Shown here: positions 18,547-27,889 of the stretch, one piece after another
Numbering within the stretch: position 1 is the stretch's first letter
Layout: every line of letters begins with the position of its first letter
Assembly: GCA_001804815.1 (NCBI GenBank)
Contig: MHBI01000099.1
Coordinates: 248,001-312,000 of the forward strand
Reading direction: 5' to 3'
DNA length: 64,000 nucleotides
Origin: Lentisphaerae bacterium GWF2_50_93
GTDB taxonomy: Bacteria; Verrucomicrobiota; Lentisphaeria; Victivallales; GWF2-50-93
Translations under genes and position numbers: made by a program
Notes under the pieces: generated by a model
Seen by the model: the letters and a program-made list of their open reading frames with translations, nothing else
Database searches by the model: none
What the model was told of the DNA's origin: nothing

Positions 18547-19830
18547 ATGATAAAAGCTGTTAGTCTTGCGTTGATTGGTGCCGGGAACAGGGGTGCGGGA
18601 ATCTTCGGGCAATATGCGTTGGAAATGCCCCACCGCACAAAATTCATCACGGTTGTCGAGCCAGATGCCGCCAAGCGAAAAGCGTTTGCGGCAAGACACA
18701 ATATTCCGGAATCTAAATGCTTTGATTCGATTTCCGCTTTCTTTGCCGCTCCTCCAAAAGGGATAGAAGGAGTCATTATCGCCACACTGGAAGATCAGCG
18801 CATTGAACCAATAATGAAATCAATGGAGCAGGGCTGGGATATACTGGTTGAAAAGCCGCTCTGCACAAACAAGGAAGAGCTGATAAAACTTTATGATGCG
18901 ACAAAGAACTACGGGAAAATACTGATTGTCTGCCACCAGATGCGCCTTTCCCCGATATACAGGACCATCAAAAGCCTGATCGATTCCGGTGACTACGGCG
19001 ACATTGTCTGTGTCCAGCATAGCGAGAACCTGAGCTGGCACCATATGGCGCATTCATTCGTCAGGGGCTTCTTCAACAATGACAGCCTGACCCCGATGCT
19101 GCTGGCGAAATCATGCCACGACATGGATATGCTGACCTATCTCCTGGGCAAGGCCGTAAAGGTGGCATCCTTCGGCTCATTGAAATATTTCCGGAAGGAG
19201 AACTGCCCGAAGGGCGCGCCGAAGTTCTGCCTTGACGGATGTCCGCATTATCAGTCGTGCCCATATCATGTGATGAAAATTTATTTCGATCACGATACGG
19301 ATCCGGCGTACATCCGCCAGATGGGAGTTGTTGAAGACAAGGAACATCTCCTTGAACTGATGAAGAAGAACAGGTTTGGGAAATGCGTATTCCAGACGGA
19401 CAACAATGTGGTCGACAACCAGACTGTCCAGATAGAGTTTGAAGGCGATGTCCATGCCTCGTTCACGATGTGCGGGCATAACGGCATCGGGAGGCGCATG
19501 ACCAAGATCAGCATGACCAACGGAGAGATTGATTACGACGGGATCAGCGGGGATATAAAGACCTACAGGTTTGAGCCGCGGCTGGATAGCGCGATCAAGG
19601 TGGTTGCCAAGGGCACGCATGGCGGCGGGGACCGGGCCATCATGGACAATTTCATCGATGCGATCGTAACACGGGACAAAAGCATCCTGCTTACTCCTAT
19701 TCAGAATTCCCTTGAAGGACATCTTCTGGTGTTTGCCGCGGAAGAATCAAGGAAGAATGGCAAAGTTGTCGGCATCCGTGAATTTGAAAAACAGACAAGA
19801 GCCAGTTTATTCGGAAAAAATAAAAGATAA
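18547..19830 (+). CDS. Gfo/Idh/MocA-family oxidoreductase with Cys cluster
   Basis: ALIGAGNRGAG is the NAD(P)-binding turn and VEKPLCTN is the family's EKP motif. The C-terminal half contains C-x7-C-x3-C-x4-C between about residues 219 and 236 (around CPKGAPKFC and GCPHYQSC). This resembles a metal-binding insertion known from a subgroup of the family. The enzyme probably oxidises or reduces a sugar or its derivative. The stop overlaps the next gene's start (TAATG), which ties it to the transporter. The 196 bases before it hold no gene; AAGGCGGGG precedes the start. Confidence 0.87.
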   Translation: MIKAVSLALIGAGNRGAGIFGQYALEMPHRTKFITVVEPDAAKRKAFAARHNIPESKCFDSISAFFAAPPKGIEGVIIATLEDQRIEPIMKSMEQGWDILVEKPLCTNKEELIKLYDATKNYGKILIVCHQMRLSPIYRTIKSLIDSGDYGDIVCVQHSENLSWHHMAHSFVRGFFNNDSLTPMLLAKSCHDMDMLTYLLGKAVKVASFGSLKYFRKENCPKGAPKFCLDGCPHYQSCPYHVMKIYFDHDTDPAYIRQMGVVEDKEHLLELMKKNRFGKCVFQTDNNVVDNQTVQIEFEGDVHASFTMCGHNGIGRRMTKISMTNGEIDYDGISGDIKTYRFEPRLDSAIKVVAKGTHGGGDRAIMDNFIDAIVTRDKSILLTPIQNSLEGHLLVFAAEESRKNGKVVGIREFEKQTRASLFGKNKR

Positions 19831-22601
19831 TGCGGATGTCGAATATGAAATTCCGGGTCTTTCTTCCATTTGGATTTTCGATAATCCTCCTGCTCCTTTT
19901 TCAGTTGCAGCTCTCGGCTGGCCGCATTGAGGACACCGAGGACGGCAGGACGATAATCCACGTTACGGCCTTCGCCCTGCCGAAATCAAGCAATACTACT
20001 GTGGCCGGTCGTGCCGATTATGCCTCCTACCGGCACTTCATAGATGCGTTCCCTGCGCTTTTCGCCGAAAAGTACAGGGCGAAATACGTTGCGAATCCTA
20101 AGAAATACGGAGTGCACAACTGGAACAAGGTCGAACTCCAGATGCATCCCGCGACAGGAATAACCCTTGAAGGAGTAGAGACGGATCTTTTGTCGATAGC
20201 CGGCGGCATGTCGCCTGACATCCTTTTCATCAATTTCCGGAAGTCCGACAACTACATAAGGAACAACTTCCTCTACCCGCTGGACAAGCCCGAGGATGGA
20301 TATTTTTCTGAGATGTCCAAGGAGGAGATTGATTTCCGGGTTTATCCGAAGATCTGGCCTGTGATCAAAAGGAAAGGCCCGGACGGGCAGGAGCATGTCT
20401 GGATCATGCCTGCCGGCGGTCTGCTTGGGAAAGTCCTTTTCTACCGCAAGGATCTCTTCGATGAGAATAAAATTCCCTATCCCGATGACAAGTGGACCTG
20501 GAATGACCAGTATGAGGCGGCGAAGAAATTAACCGATCCGGCGCGCGGCATATACGGACTGCTGCTTGGCAGAGGAAAACGGGAGTCATGGTTCTGGTGC
20601 AGCTACCTGTGGTCAGCCGGCGGCGAGATAATGGAGTACAATGATAAGTCGGACAAATGGAAATGCGTCTTTGATTCGCCTGAAGCGGCTGTCGCGCTTG
20701 ATTTCTACCTGAAGATATCGGCTGAAACCTGGGTGGACAAGGGGGGAATCATCAGGCACGGATATTCCTCGAAGGATGCTTCCGGAACATCATACGTCAA
20801 ATGGGACAGGGGTGAGATTGGGATGAGGGAGGGGTATATTGACGAAAAGCTTTTCTCCACCATCAATCCGGATCTTGTTGGAATGGCCCCCCTTCCTCTC
20901 GGCCCCACCGGGAAAAGGGGAGGGGAAGTCAACTCCCCGATGATGGGTCTTTTCTCCGACATCAAGGATGTGCCTGTCCGCGATGCGGCCTGGGAATACA
21001 TGAAATTCACGAATTCGACTGAGGCCATGAAGATAAAGACGAAGATCATGGTCGAGGGTGGACTCGGGAAATTCGTCAATCCGAAATATCTGGAGATGTT
21101 CGGTTTTCCTGAAATCATCAAGATGGCCCCGAAAGGATGGAAGGAAGTCTTTGAAATCGCCATGGAAAGCGGTAGGCCTGAGCCATACGGCAAGAACAGC
21201 AATTTCGCATATGACATGATGAGCGTTCCGATCCAGAAGTCAGAGGAGCTTGATCTTGCCGGCAAGCTTCCGAAAGACGAGGCGCAGCGGCTTCAGGTGC
21301 TGGGAGGGTTATTGAAAGCCCAGGTGGAAAGGGCGAATGAAGTCATGATCGGCGAAATAAGCGCCGCTGAAAGAACAAAGCGCCGTGTCTGCGCAGCCGT
21401 ATTGCTGGTCGCCATAGTGCTTGTCTTCACCTTGATTTTCCGCAGGATAATAAAGCTGTTCAGCCCTTCCGCCCAGACCGGCCTTGATACCAAGACGTGG
21501 GCGTTCATGCGCTATAAATGGGCATATCTGATCCTGATTCCGGCGGTGCTTACCATACTGACCTGGCAGTATGTTCCGCTGGTGAGGGGGTCGGCGATGG
21601 CGTTCATGGACTACAAGATCGTCGGGGCGTCAACCTGGATAGGGCTCGATAATTTCGGGAACATATTGTTCGATTCCTACTGGTGGGCGTCGATATGGAA
21701 TTCATTCAGATACAGCTTCCTTGTGATTGTCCTCACATTCATCCCCCCTATAATCCTGGCGATATTCCTGCAGGAGATTCCGAAGGGCAGCCTCCTTTTC
21801 AGGATAATATTCTACCTCCCGGCGATCAATTCGGGGATAGTTACGCTACTGCTCTGGAAGCAGTTCTATGAACCTTCCGAGAAAGGCATGCTGAACATGG
21901 TGTTCCTGCACATACCGGCGGTCGCATATATTGCGGTTGGCCTGCTCCTGCTTGTCCTGATGCTTGCATTTGCGAGGAGATTGGTCTTCAATGAAATGCA
22001 TTTCGCGGCGGTATGCTTCGCTGCGGTAGGTGTGATGCTTTTGTCCGCGTGCGTCTCCCTTGCCATGCCGATTATCGCCCATCAGGGCGAGTCCTTGTTC
22101 CAGATCCTCATGAACCTGCCCGGGAGGATGTTTGATTTCATGCCTGACTCGAGAAGATGGCTTTCCGACCCCGACACTGCTCTTGTGTCATGCATAATAC
22201 CGATGCTCTGGGCGGGCATGGGGCCGGGCTGCCTGATTTATCTTGCCGCGCTCAAGGGGATACCTGACGACTACTACGAGGCGGCGGACATAGACGGGGC
22301 CAACACCATGGACAAGCTCCTGTTCATCGTATTCCCGATGATGAAGGCCTTGATTGTGATCAATTTCATCGGGGTCTTCATTCATTCCTGGTATTCTTCG
22401 GCGGATGCCGTGCTCGCCCTCACTGGTGGAGGCGCAGACACGGAAGTGGCAGGGCTGCACATATGGTACAAGGCGTTCACATACCTTAATTTCGGAGAAG
22501 CCACTGCGATGGCCTGGCTGCTCGGATTCATGCTTATCGGATTCACCGTGTATCAGCTGCAGATGCTTTCAAAAATCGAATTCAGGACTGCGAAAAAGTG
22601 A
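19830..22601 (+). CDS. Solute-binding protein fused to MalF-type ABC permease
   Basis: This single 923-residue protein combines two components of a sugar ABC importer. Residues 8-30 are a signal anchor. About 40-505 match a family-1 extracellular solute-binding protein (LLSIAGGMSPDILFIN, WTWNDQYEAAKKLTDP, MMGLFSDIKDVPVRDAAWEYMKFT). A membrane segment at 518-540 leads to a MalF-type permease at about 560-923, with the EAA loop EAADIDGANTMDKLLFIVFP at 817-836. About 100 residues with two extra membrane segments (700-750) are inserted before the EAA region. The two domains read continuously with no stop between them. The ATPase is not encoded nearby; a shared MsmK/UgpC-type ATPase elsewhere is assumed. 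Confidence 0.87.
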   Translation: MRMSNMKFRVFLPFGFSIILLLLFQLQLSAGRIEDTEDGRTIIHVTAFALPKSSNTTVAGRADYASYRHFIDAFPALFAEKYRAKYVANPKKYGVHNWNKVELQMHPATGITLEGVETDLLSIAGGMSPDILFINFRKSDNYIRNNFLYPLDKPEDGYFSEMSKEEIDFRVYPKIWPVIKRKGPDGQEHVWIMPAGGLLGKVLFYRKDLFDENKIPYPDDKWTWNDQYEAAKKLTDPARGIYGLLLGRGKRESWFWCSYLWSAGGEIMEYNDKSDKWKCVFDSPEAAVALDFYLKISAETWVDKGGIIRHGYSSKDASGTSYVKWDRGEIGMREGYIDEKLFSTINPDLVGMAPLPLGPTGKRGGEVNSPMMGLFSDIKDVPVRDAAWEYMKFTNSTEAMKIKTKIMVEGGLGKFVNPKYLEMFGFPEIIKMAPKGWKEVFEIAMESGRPEPYGKNSNFAYDMMSVPIQKSEELDLAGKLPKDEAQRLQVLGGLLKAQVERANEVMIGEISAAERTKRRVCAAVLLVAIVLVFTLIFRRIIKLFSPSAQTGLDTKTWAFMRYKWAYLILIPAVLTILTWQYVPLVRGSAMAFMDYKIVGASTWIGLDNFGNILFDSYWWASIWNSFRYSFLVIVLTFIPPIILAIFLQEIPKGSLLFRIIFYLPAINSGIVTLLLWKQFYEPSEKGMLNMVFLHIPAVAYIAVGLLLLVLMLAFARRLVFNEMHFAAVCFAAVGVMLLSACVSLAMPIIAHQGESLFQILMNLPGRMFDFMPDSRRWLSDPDTALVSCIIPMLWAGMGPGCLIYLAALKGIPDDYYEAADIDGANTMDKLLFIVFPMMKALIVINFIGVFIHSWYSSADAVLALTGGGADTEVAGLHIWYKAFTYLNFGEATAMAWLLGFMLIGFTVYQLQMLSKIEFRTAKK

Positions 22602-22605
22602 AACT

Positions 22606-24516
22606 ATGCCAATAATTTCAAAAATAGGCCGGAAGTCCTTTAAGACCAGCATCCTGCTGACGAGCATGTATGTGCTGCTTGCTCTTGGATCTGTTACAAT
22701 GGTCTACCCTTTCCTACTGCTCGTCTCAGGCAGCACCAAGAGCGCGGTGGACACCCCGGACTCGGTTGTCATACCTCCTTTCCTGGTGAATGATTCGGAA
22801 CTATACAAGAAACATATGGAGGGTTTCTTCAACGAGAGCATGACGCTGATGCGCGCCTGCTATCAGAACGATGCTTCCGCCTTCAGGCTGGTCGAGTCTC
22901 CGAAGGGAATAAACCAGAAGCTGATAGATGAATGGAGCGCCTTCCTCCTGGAAAGCAATCTTCCGCATTTCTACTATGGCGTCAGCTATACGACTGCCAC
23001 CGTCTCCAAGGGGGTGATCCCTAAAAACCTGCGCAAATACAAGTCGCTGACGTCGGACCGCTTCGGCGGGGATCTGAAAAAGCTGAACGCCGTGCTTGGA
23101 ACACAGTTTGAGGCCTGGAGCAATTTCTATGTGTCAACCGATGATTTCATGCAGAGATATTCCAGCATCGGAAGCACCCCGTGGGAAAATGAATACTACA
23201 AGTTCAAGATGGACGTGCCCCTGAATGAACGTCTATATTTCACGGCTGACGGCTTCTACAAGGAGATGTTCCTGAAATCCCAGTATCCCGGCGGACTTGC
23301 CCAGTACAACAAGGAGCACGGCGCCAGTTGGACTTCATGGTCGGACGCCAGGCTTTCCAGGACCGTGCCGGCAGGTTCGGCTATTGACAGGCAGGAATGG
23401 GATTTCTTCGTAAGGAACATCATACATCCCCGCTGGCTCAGGATATCACCTGAAATCGCACCTGCCTACAGGGCCTACCTCGGAGAACGATATGGCAGCA
23501 TCGGGGCGTTGAATGCGAAGTACGGCGCTGCATATGAGGGGTTCGGGGACATTCCCCCTTATGATGCGGCTCCTCCCGAATTCGGAATACAGGCCAGCGA
23601 CTGGAGCTTGTTCCTCCAGGGATGGAAGAACCCTGAGTCCGGGAATGAGTTCAAGATACCGGCGGAACTTATTGCAATCACCGGCATTGATTTCATCTTC
23701 AGGGACTGGCTGATCTCCAAATATGGAGATTTGGAAAAACTCAATGAGAGTGTTGGAACGGCTTTCAAGTCTCCTAATGATATCCTGCCGCCTCAGGCAG
23801 CTTATCATTTCAACGACTTCAAGAAGCGGACAGGGGGGATCCGCATTGAATTCCTGAAGCGGAACCATCTCACCGTGTTCGACTATCTGTTCATGCATGG
23901 ACGCGCGCTCATAAATACAATCATTTATTGCGCACTCACAATTATCTGTTCCCTGGTCGTCAATCCCCTTGCCGCCTACGCCCTCAGCCGCTTCAAGCCG
24001 CCAAGCACGTACAAGGTCCTCCTGTTCCTCATGCTGACAATGGCTTTCCCGCCGGTTGTCACGCAGATACCGAATTTCCTCCTTTTAAGGGAATTCAACC
24101 TGCTGAACACTTTTGCCGCCCTTATCCTCCCCGGACTCGCCAACGGGTACGCAATATTCCTGCTCAAGGGATTCTTCGACTCCCTGCCACAGGAGCTTTA
24201 TGAGAGCGCCTCCATCGATGGAGCCAGCGAAATTCGCATCTTCCTGCAGATAACCATGAGCTTAAGCAAGCCAATACTCGCGGTCATAGCCCTCAGCGCC
24301 TTCACTGGCGCATACGGGAACTTCATGATGGCGCTGCTTGTATGCCAGGACAGGAGCATGTGGACGATCATGCCATTCCTTTTCGAACTCCAGCAGAACA
24401 GCGGCCAGGGCGTGATCTTCGCTTCCCTCCTAGTAGCCTCAGTCCCCACCCTGATAATATTCATCCTCTGCCAGAATGTGATCATGCGCGGGATAGTTGT
24501 ACCTGTGGAGAAATAA
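22606..24516 (+). CDS. MalG-type ABC permease with large extracytoplasmic insertion
   Basis: The start at 22606 lies four bases after the previous stop and gives 636 residues, about twice the size of ordinary MalG proteins. TM1 is at 15-40. The conserved permease core begins at about 435 (TM2) and has the EAA loop LYESASIDGASEIRIFLQIT at 531-550. Between them lies a ~375-residue region, presumably outside the membrane. It contains four repeats, at about 145-175, 219-248, 287-320 and 365-395, each of the form L-x3-[YF]-x-G-x-L-x2-[LY]-N-x3-G-[TA]. They alternate with [DE]W-x2-F segments. The motif resembles a stretch I recall from GH42 beta-galactosidases. With the fused binding protein it completes the membrane part of a sugar importer. 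Confidence 0.87.
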   Translation: MPIISKIGRKSFKTSILLTSMYVLLALGSVTMVYPFLLLVSGSTKSAVDTPDSVVIPPFLVNDSELYKKHMEGFFNESMTLMRACYQNDASAFRLVESPKGINQKLIDEWSAFLLESNLPHFYYGVSYTTATVSKGVIPKNLRKYKSLTSDRFGGDLKKLNAVLGTQFEAWSNFYVSTDDFMQRYSSIGSTPWENEYYKFKMDVPLNERLYFTADGFYKEMFLKSQYPGGLAQYNKEHGASWTSWSDARLSRTVPAGSAIDRQEWDFFVRNIIHPRWLRISPEIAPAYRAYLGERYGSIGALNAKYGAAYEGFGDIPPYDAAPPEFGIQASDWSLFLQGWKNPESGNEFKIPAELIAITGIDFIFRDWLISKYGDLEKLNESVGTAFKSPNDILPPQAAYHFNDFKKRTGGIRIEFLKRNHLTVFDYLFMHGRALINTIIYCALTIICSLVVNPLAAYALSRFKPPSTYKVLLFLMLTMAFPPVVTQIPNFLLLREFNLLNTFAALILPGLANGYAIFLLKGFFDSLPQELYESASIDGASEIRIFLQITMSLSKPILAVIALSAFTGAYGNFMMALLVCQDRSMWTIMPFLFELQQNSGQGVIFASLLVASVPTLIIFILCQNVIMRGIVVPVEK

Positions 24517-24552
24517 ATCCTACGCAGTTTCACGCTGACTCGGCATGACAAT

Positions 24553-26097
24553 TTACTTGCTTGTTATCTTCAGGCATGGAGTGTTTTCGCAGACCTGTCT
24601 TTCCGGCAGCTGGACTAGAAGTCCGTCTTCAAGCTGCCTGAAGGAAAGCTCGCCGTCATGTCCGAGCTGGCGTACCGATGTGATCTTTTTCCCGAATCCC
24701 ATGCCGAGACTGCGTATGAACGCCTCCCTGCGCTCAGGATATTTCATCTGGAACGCATAGATGCAGTTCTTCTTGCCGGCCTGCCCTGAGCCCTGTCGAA
24801 GGGTGAACCTGAAATCGGACGTTGTCCATGGCACTGCATCCTCCTTGAAGGAACTATGCTGCGAGAGCACCTGCGTCGGACCTTCCCCTGCGGTGATCCA
24901 AGGCCGTGTGCCGTATATGCCTTCACCATTGATTTTTGTCCAATCCGCAAGTTTCCTTAGGATGTTGAGATTCTCCTCGTCCAATGTGCCGTCCGGGCGC
25001 TGCGGGAAATTAAGGAGGAGGTTCCCATTCTTGCTCACTATGTCCACAAGCATTTCAATGACATGCTGCGGCGTCTTGTAGACCTGGCGGACATCATAGA
25101 ACCAGCCGCCGACGCATGTGTCGGTTTGCCATACATATGGCTTGGCTTCGTTCATCTGTCCGCGCTCTATGTCCAATACACCGATGGCCGCGATTTCCGG
25201 ACGCAGGTCCTTCTGGTTGTATACGGCTTCGTTCTTCCCATCGTGCAGCTTCGCGCTGATGTTGTATAGATGCGCGACGATATTCAGTCCGACATCAGGG
25301 CGGTTCGCCCCTATGGTCGTCTGCCTGCTCGGAAGATCGTATTTGACCTCATGGAGAAATGGAAGTCCGCCGTCCGAATAAAGAAGATCCGGCTGGAACT
25401 GGTCCACTAGATCCTTTATCCTGAGGAACCATTTCTCGTGGAATTCCTTGTTCTCAGTGTACCATTGCCATCCTTTGTCCGATGACAGGGGTTCAGTCCT
25501 GTTCGGATGGTACAGATCATCATAATCATGGCTTGCTCCGTCATAAGGGACTCCGGCATATGGTCCGGTCTTGTCACAATGTTTTGAAGATTCAAACCAT
25601 GTATAGCTTGCCCCGAGATGTTCCGTGACACCGAAGCGCAGGCCGCGTTTCCTGGCGGCGTCATGCCAGAGTTTGACGATATCCTTCTTCGGGCCTGTCT
25701 TTACTGCGTTCCAGGCGTGATGCTTCGAGTTCCAGTTGTCGAAATTGTCATGGTGCATCGCCTGCGCCACGAAATATTTCGCTCCTGCATCCTCGTAGAG
25801 TTTCATAAGGCCTTCCGGATTGAAGCGTTCCGCCTTCCACAGCTTCACCATGTCCTTCCATCCATGTTTTGAAGGATGTCCGTAGTTTCGCCAGTGGTGC
25901 AGGTACTGTGGCTGCCCCTCCACATACATGTGGCGCGCGTACCAGTCGCCGTACATCGGAACGCTCTGCGGCCCCCAGTGCGACCATATCCCGAACTTCG
26001 CATCGCGGAACCACTCCGGACATTTGTAGTTCCTCAATGATTCCCAGGCAGGGGTGAAAGGGCCTTCTGCGATCGGATTGTCCTTAATGCATTCCAT
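24553..26097 (-). CDS. Alpha-L-fucosidase, GH29
   Basis: The 514-residue protein has the GH29 layout: WFRDAKFGIWSHWGP near the N-terminus, KYFVAQAMHHDNF, and QPDLLYSDGG with the probable nucleophile Asp242. KNGNLLLNFPQRPDG closes the barrel, and a short beta-rich C-terminal domain follows. There is no signal peptide, so it acts on imported oligosaccharides. Residues 433-441 (LRQGSGQAG) are encoded by a dispersed repeat inserted in frame at 24779-24803. It is the last gene of the fucose operon, 32 bases after fucU. It releases L-fucose for the mutarotase and dehydrogenase encoded upstream. Confidence 0.92.
   Translation of the reverse strand: MECIKDNPIAEGPFTPAWESLRNYKCPEWFRDAKFGIWSHWGPQSVPMYGDWYARHMYVEGQPQYLHHWRNYGHPSKHGWKDMVKLWKAERFNPEGLMKLYEDAGAKYFVAQAMHHDNFDNWNSKHHAWNAVKTGPKKDIVKLWHDAARKRGLRFGVTEHLGASYTWFESSKHCDKTGPYAGVPYDGASHDYDDLYHPNRTEPLSSDKGWQWYTENKEFHEKWFLRIKDLVDQFQPDLLYSDGGLPFLHEVKYDLPSRQTTIGANRPDVGLNIVAHLYNISAKLHDGKNEAVYNQKDLRPEIAAIGVLDIERGQMNEAKPYVWQTDTCVGGWFYDVRQVYKTPQHVIEMLVDIVSKNGNLLLNFPQRPDGTLDEENLNILRKLADWTKINGEGIYGTRPWITAGEGPTQVLSQHSSFKEDAVPWTTSDFRFTLRQGSGQAGKKNCIYAFQMKYPERREAFIRSLGMGFGKKITSVRQLGHDGELSFRQLEDGLLVQLPERQVCENTPCLKITSK
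24779..24803 (-). repeat. Short dispersed repeat inserted in frame in the fucosidase gene
   Basis: The plus strand reads GCCTGCCCTGAGCCCTGTCG followed by AAGGG. From memory, this word (CCCTTCGACAGGGCTCAGGG) recurs widely in environmental bacterial genomes, often decoded as RQGSGQAG-like peptides. Here it sits in a beta-rich region of the GH29 C-terminal domain and keeps the frame. Confidence 0.6.
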
Positions 26098-26129
26098 AGT
26101 TTCTCCATATGTCAGTTTTTAGTATATCC

Positions 26130-26561
26130 TCAAAGAGGTGTAACACCCTTTTTCAACAGCACATTTGCGTATTTCGCAGTATCGCCGGTCATCACGACGG
26201 CGAATGCCGTCTTCGTCCTGCCATAGAATTCAAACTTGTCGATCCTTTCTATTCCGGGAGCTGCCGGCGCGTGCTTTCTTATCACGCTGGCATATGAACT
26301 CCCAATAGCCGGATCGGGATTATCGCATTTCATCTCCTGCATCATTACTACAGGTGAATCAACATAGCTGTCCAGTTCGAACAGCGGAAGCACCGCGTCC
26401 AGCATTTCCGGAATTTTCAGCCCGTCGGCGCGGATGACATTACTGCAGAGGCTGTGTCCCGGAAAATGGGCGTCGGCAAATACTATCTCATCCCCGTGCC
26501 CCATCCTGCAGAGGGTGGCGAGGAGTTCCGGACTCAGAAGCGGCGATATTCCTTTAAGCAT
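26130..26561 (-). CDS. fucU: L-fucose mutarotase FucU (RbsD/FucU family)
   Basis: The 143-residue length and MLKGISPLLSPELLATLCRM are characteristic of FucU. The catalytic histidine is His22 in MGHGDEIVFADAHFPG, and the C-terminal ERIDKFEFYGRTKTAFAVV is the conserved family block with its tyrosine. FucU interconverts alpha- and beta-L-fucose in the cytoplasm, feeding the anomer used by the next enzyme. It lies between the Zn dehydrogenase and the fucosidase in one operon, which firmly identifies fucose as the substrate of the locus. Confidence 0.93.
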   Translation of the reverse strand: MLKGISPLLSPELLATLCRMGHGDEIVFADAHFPGHSLCSNVIRADGLKIPEMLDAVLPLFELDSYVDSPVVMMQEMKCDNPDPAIGSSYASVIRKHAPAAPGIERIDKFEFYGRTKTAFAVVMTGDTAKYANVLLKKGVTPL

Positions 26562-26611
26562 TTAATTCTCCCTGATGTAATTCTATGGATTATTGGATAT
26601 TATTGGATGAC

Positions 26612-26768
26612 TGGATTGATGGATTGTTGCAAATTAACAAGATATGCATAAGGCAAAGCTGTGTAAAATACAAAATTATCATTTTGAAATATTGCTGTTT
26701 GTCAAACATTATTTTGCCCCATTGAATTTAAGCCCAATCATCCATCAATCCAACAATCCATTCATCCG
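26612..26768. repeat. Inverted repeat of the TGGATTGATGGATTG type
   Basis: TGGATTGATGGATTGTTG at 26612 pairs with CAACAATCCATTCATCC at 26751 (15 of 17 positions). A very similar pair occurs at 50212-50375 with almost the same spacing. It lies in the 235-base gap before fucU and may be mobile or a folded RNA. Confidence 0.42.
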
Positions 26769-26796
26769 TCATCCTGTGGATGACTCTGTATTCCAT

Positions 26797-27816
26797 TCAC
26801 TTGTACAGGTCAATGAGAATCTTCGTAACGAGCGCGGGATTCCTGTCCCAGTCCGCAAGCGCATCTCCGGCTTTTGCAAACGGCAACGAGTGCGTTATGA
26901 TCCTGTCGGACGGGAATCCTCCGCCTTCAAGCATCCTTATCACATCCGCGAAATCCTCCTGCTGGGCGTTGCGCGAACCTCGCACATCGAGCTCCTTCTG
27001 CACGAAAAGCTTCGTCTCATATGAAACCGGTTCCTTGGCGTAGCCGATATACACGACCCTGCCGGAGAAGGCGACTTCCTCGACGGCCGCCTTGAACGTC
27101 GACGGCAGCCCGATAGCCTCGATGATGACATCCGGCCCCCCGTTTGAGAGCTTCTGCAGTTCCTCATGGAGGTTCTGTCTGGATGTGTTTATCGTGAACG
27201 AGGCCCCGGATTTTTTTGCAATTTCAAGCTTCGCGTCGTCGATGTCAACGGCAATGACTTTCGCGCCTCTCCATGCGGATCCGGAAATGGCGCCGAGTCC
27301 TATTGCCCCGCATCCAAGTACCGCGACAGTGTCATTTCCACATACATTCCCCCTCGAAGCGGCATGGAAGCCGACGGTCAGGGGTTCGACTATTGCAAGT
27401 TCGCTAAGGGAGAGCTTTTTAGACGCATGCAGTTTCTGCCACGGCACTGATATATATTCCGTGAGTGCTCCATCCCGCTGGACGCCCATTGTCTGGTTGA
27501 ACTGGCATGCATTCGTCCTTCCATTCCGGCAGGACGGACAGGTTCCGCAGCTGGTATAGGGCGAAAGCGTGACATTCATTCCCTGTTTGAACTGTCCAGG
27601 CACATTGTCGCCGCCGTCTTCGATCGTGGCGGCGACTTCATGGCCGGGTATCCTCGGCAGGCTCGCCATCGGATTCCTGCCCCTGAAGGTGTTTAGATCC
27701 GAGCCGCAGTAGCCGACAAGCTGGACTCTCAGAAGTACCTCGTCGTCATTGATTGCAGGTCTTGGAATGTTCCTGGTCTCCGCGTTCCCGGCCGATGTGA
27801 TGTAAAAAGCTTTCAT
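26797..27816 (-). CDS. Zn-dependent medium-chain dehydrogenase, fucose operon
   Basis: The 339-residue protein is a medium-chain zinc dehydrogenase. Catalytic zinc ligands include Cys37 (GYCGSD) and His59-Glu60 (PGHE). The structural zinc site is Cys90, Cys93, Cys96 and Cys104. VLGCGAIGLGA is the NAD-binding turn. The type resembles sorbitol, galactitol-phosphate and L-galactonate/L-gulonate 5-dehydrogenases. Its place between the lactonase-like gene and fucU suggests it oxidises L-fuconate or a later intermediate. A direct L-fucose dehydrogenase role is the alternative, because an aldo/keto reductase in the same operon could fill that step too. Confidence 0.82.
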   Translation of the reverse strand: MKAFYITSAGNAETRNIPRPAINDDEVLLRVQLVGYCGSDLNTFRGRNPMASLPRIPGHEVAATIEDGGDNVPGQFKQGMNVTLSPYTSCGTCPSCRNGRTNACQFNQTMGVQRDGALTEYISVPWQKLHASKKLSLSELAIVEPLTVGFHAASRGNVCGNDTVAVLGCGAIGLGAISGSAWRGAKVIAVDIDDAKLEIAKKSGASFTINTSRQNLHEELQKLSNGGPDVIIEAIGLPSTFKAAVEEVAFSGRVVYIGYAKEPVSYETKLFVQKELDVRGSRNAQQEDFADVIRMLEGGGFPSDRIITHSLPFAKAGDALADWDRNPALVTKILIDLYK

Positions 27817-27832
27817 GATATTTTTTCCTCAT

Positions 27833-27889
27833 AAGTATGTCGGGTTTTAACCCGACGGTTAATTAGTCGGTTTAAAAACCGACTTACTT
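27833..27889. repeat. Double-hairpin element, type B, copy 1 (57 bp)
   Basis: It is bounded by AAGTATG and CTTACTT. Inside are two hairpins: GTCGGGTTTTAACCCGAC, and GTCGGTTT paired with AAAACCGAC. Its reverse complement closely matches 42707-42762. It overlaps the 3' end of the amidohydrolase gene and supplies that gene's last codons and stop. Confidence 0.62.
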
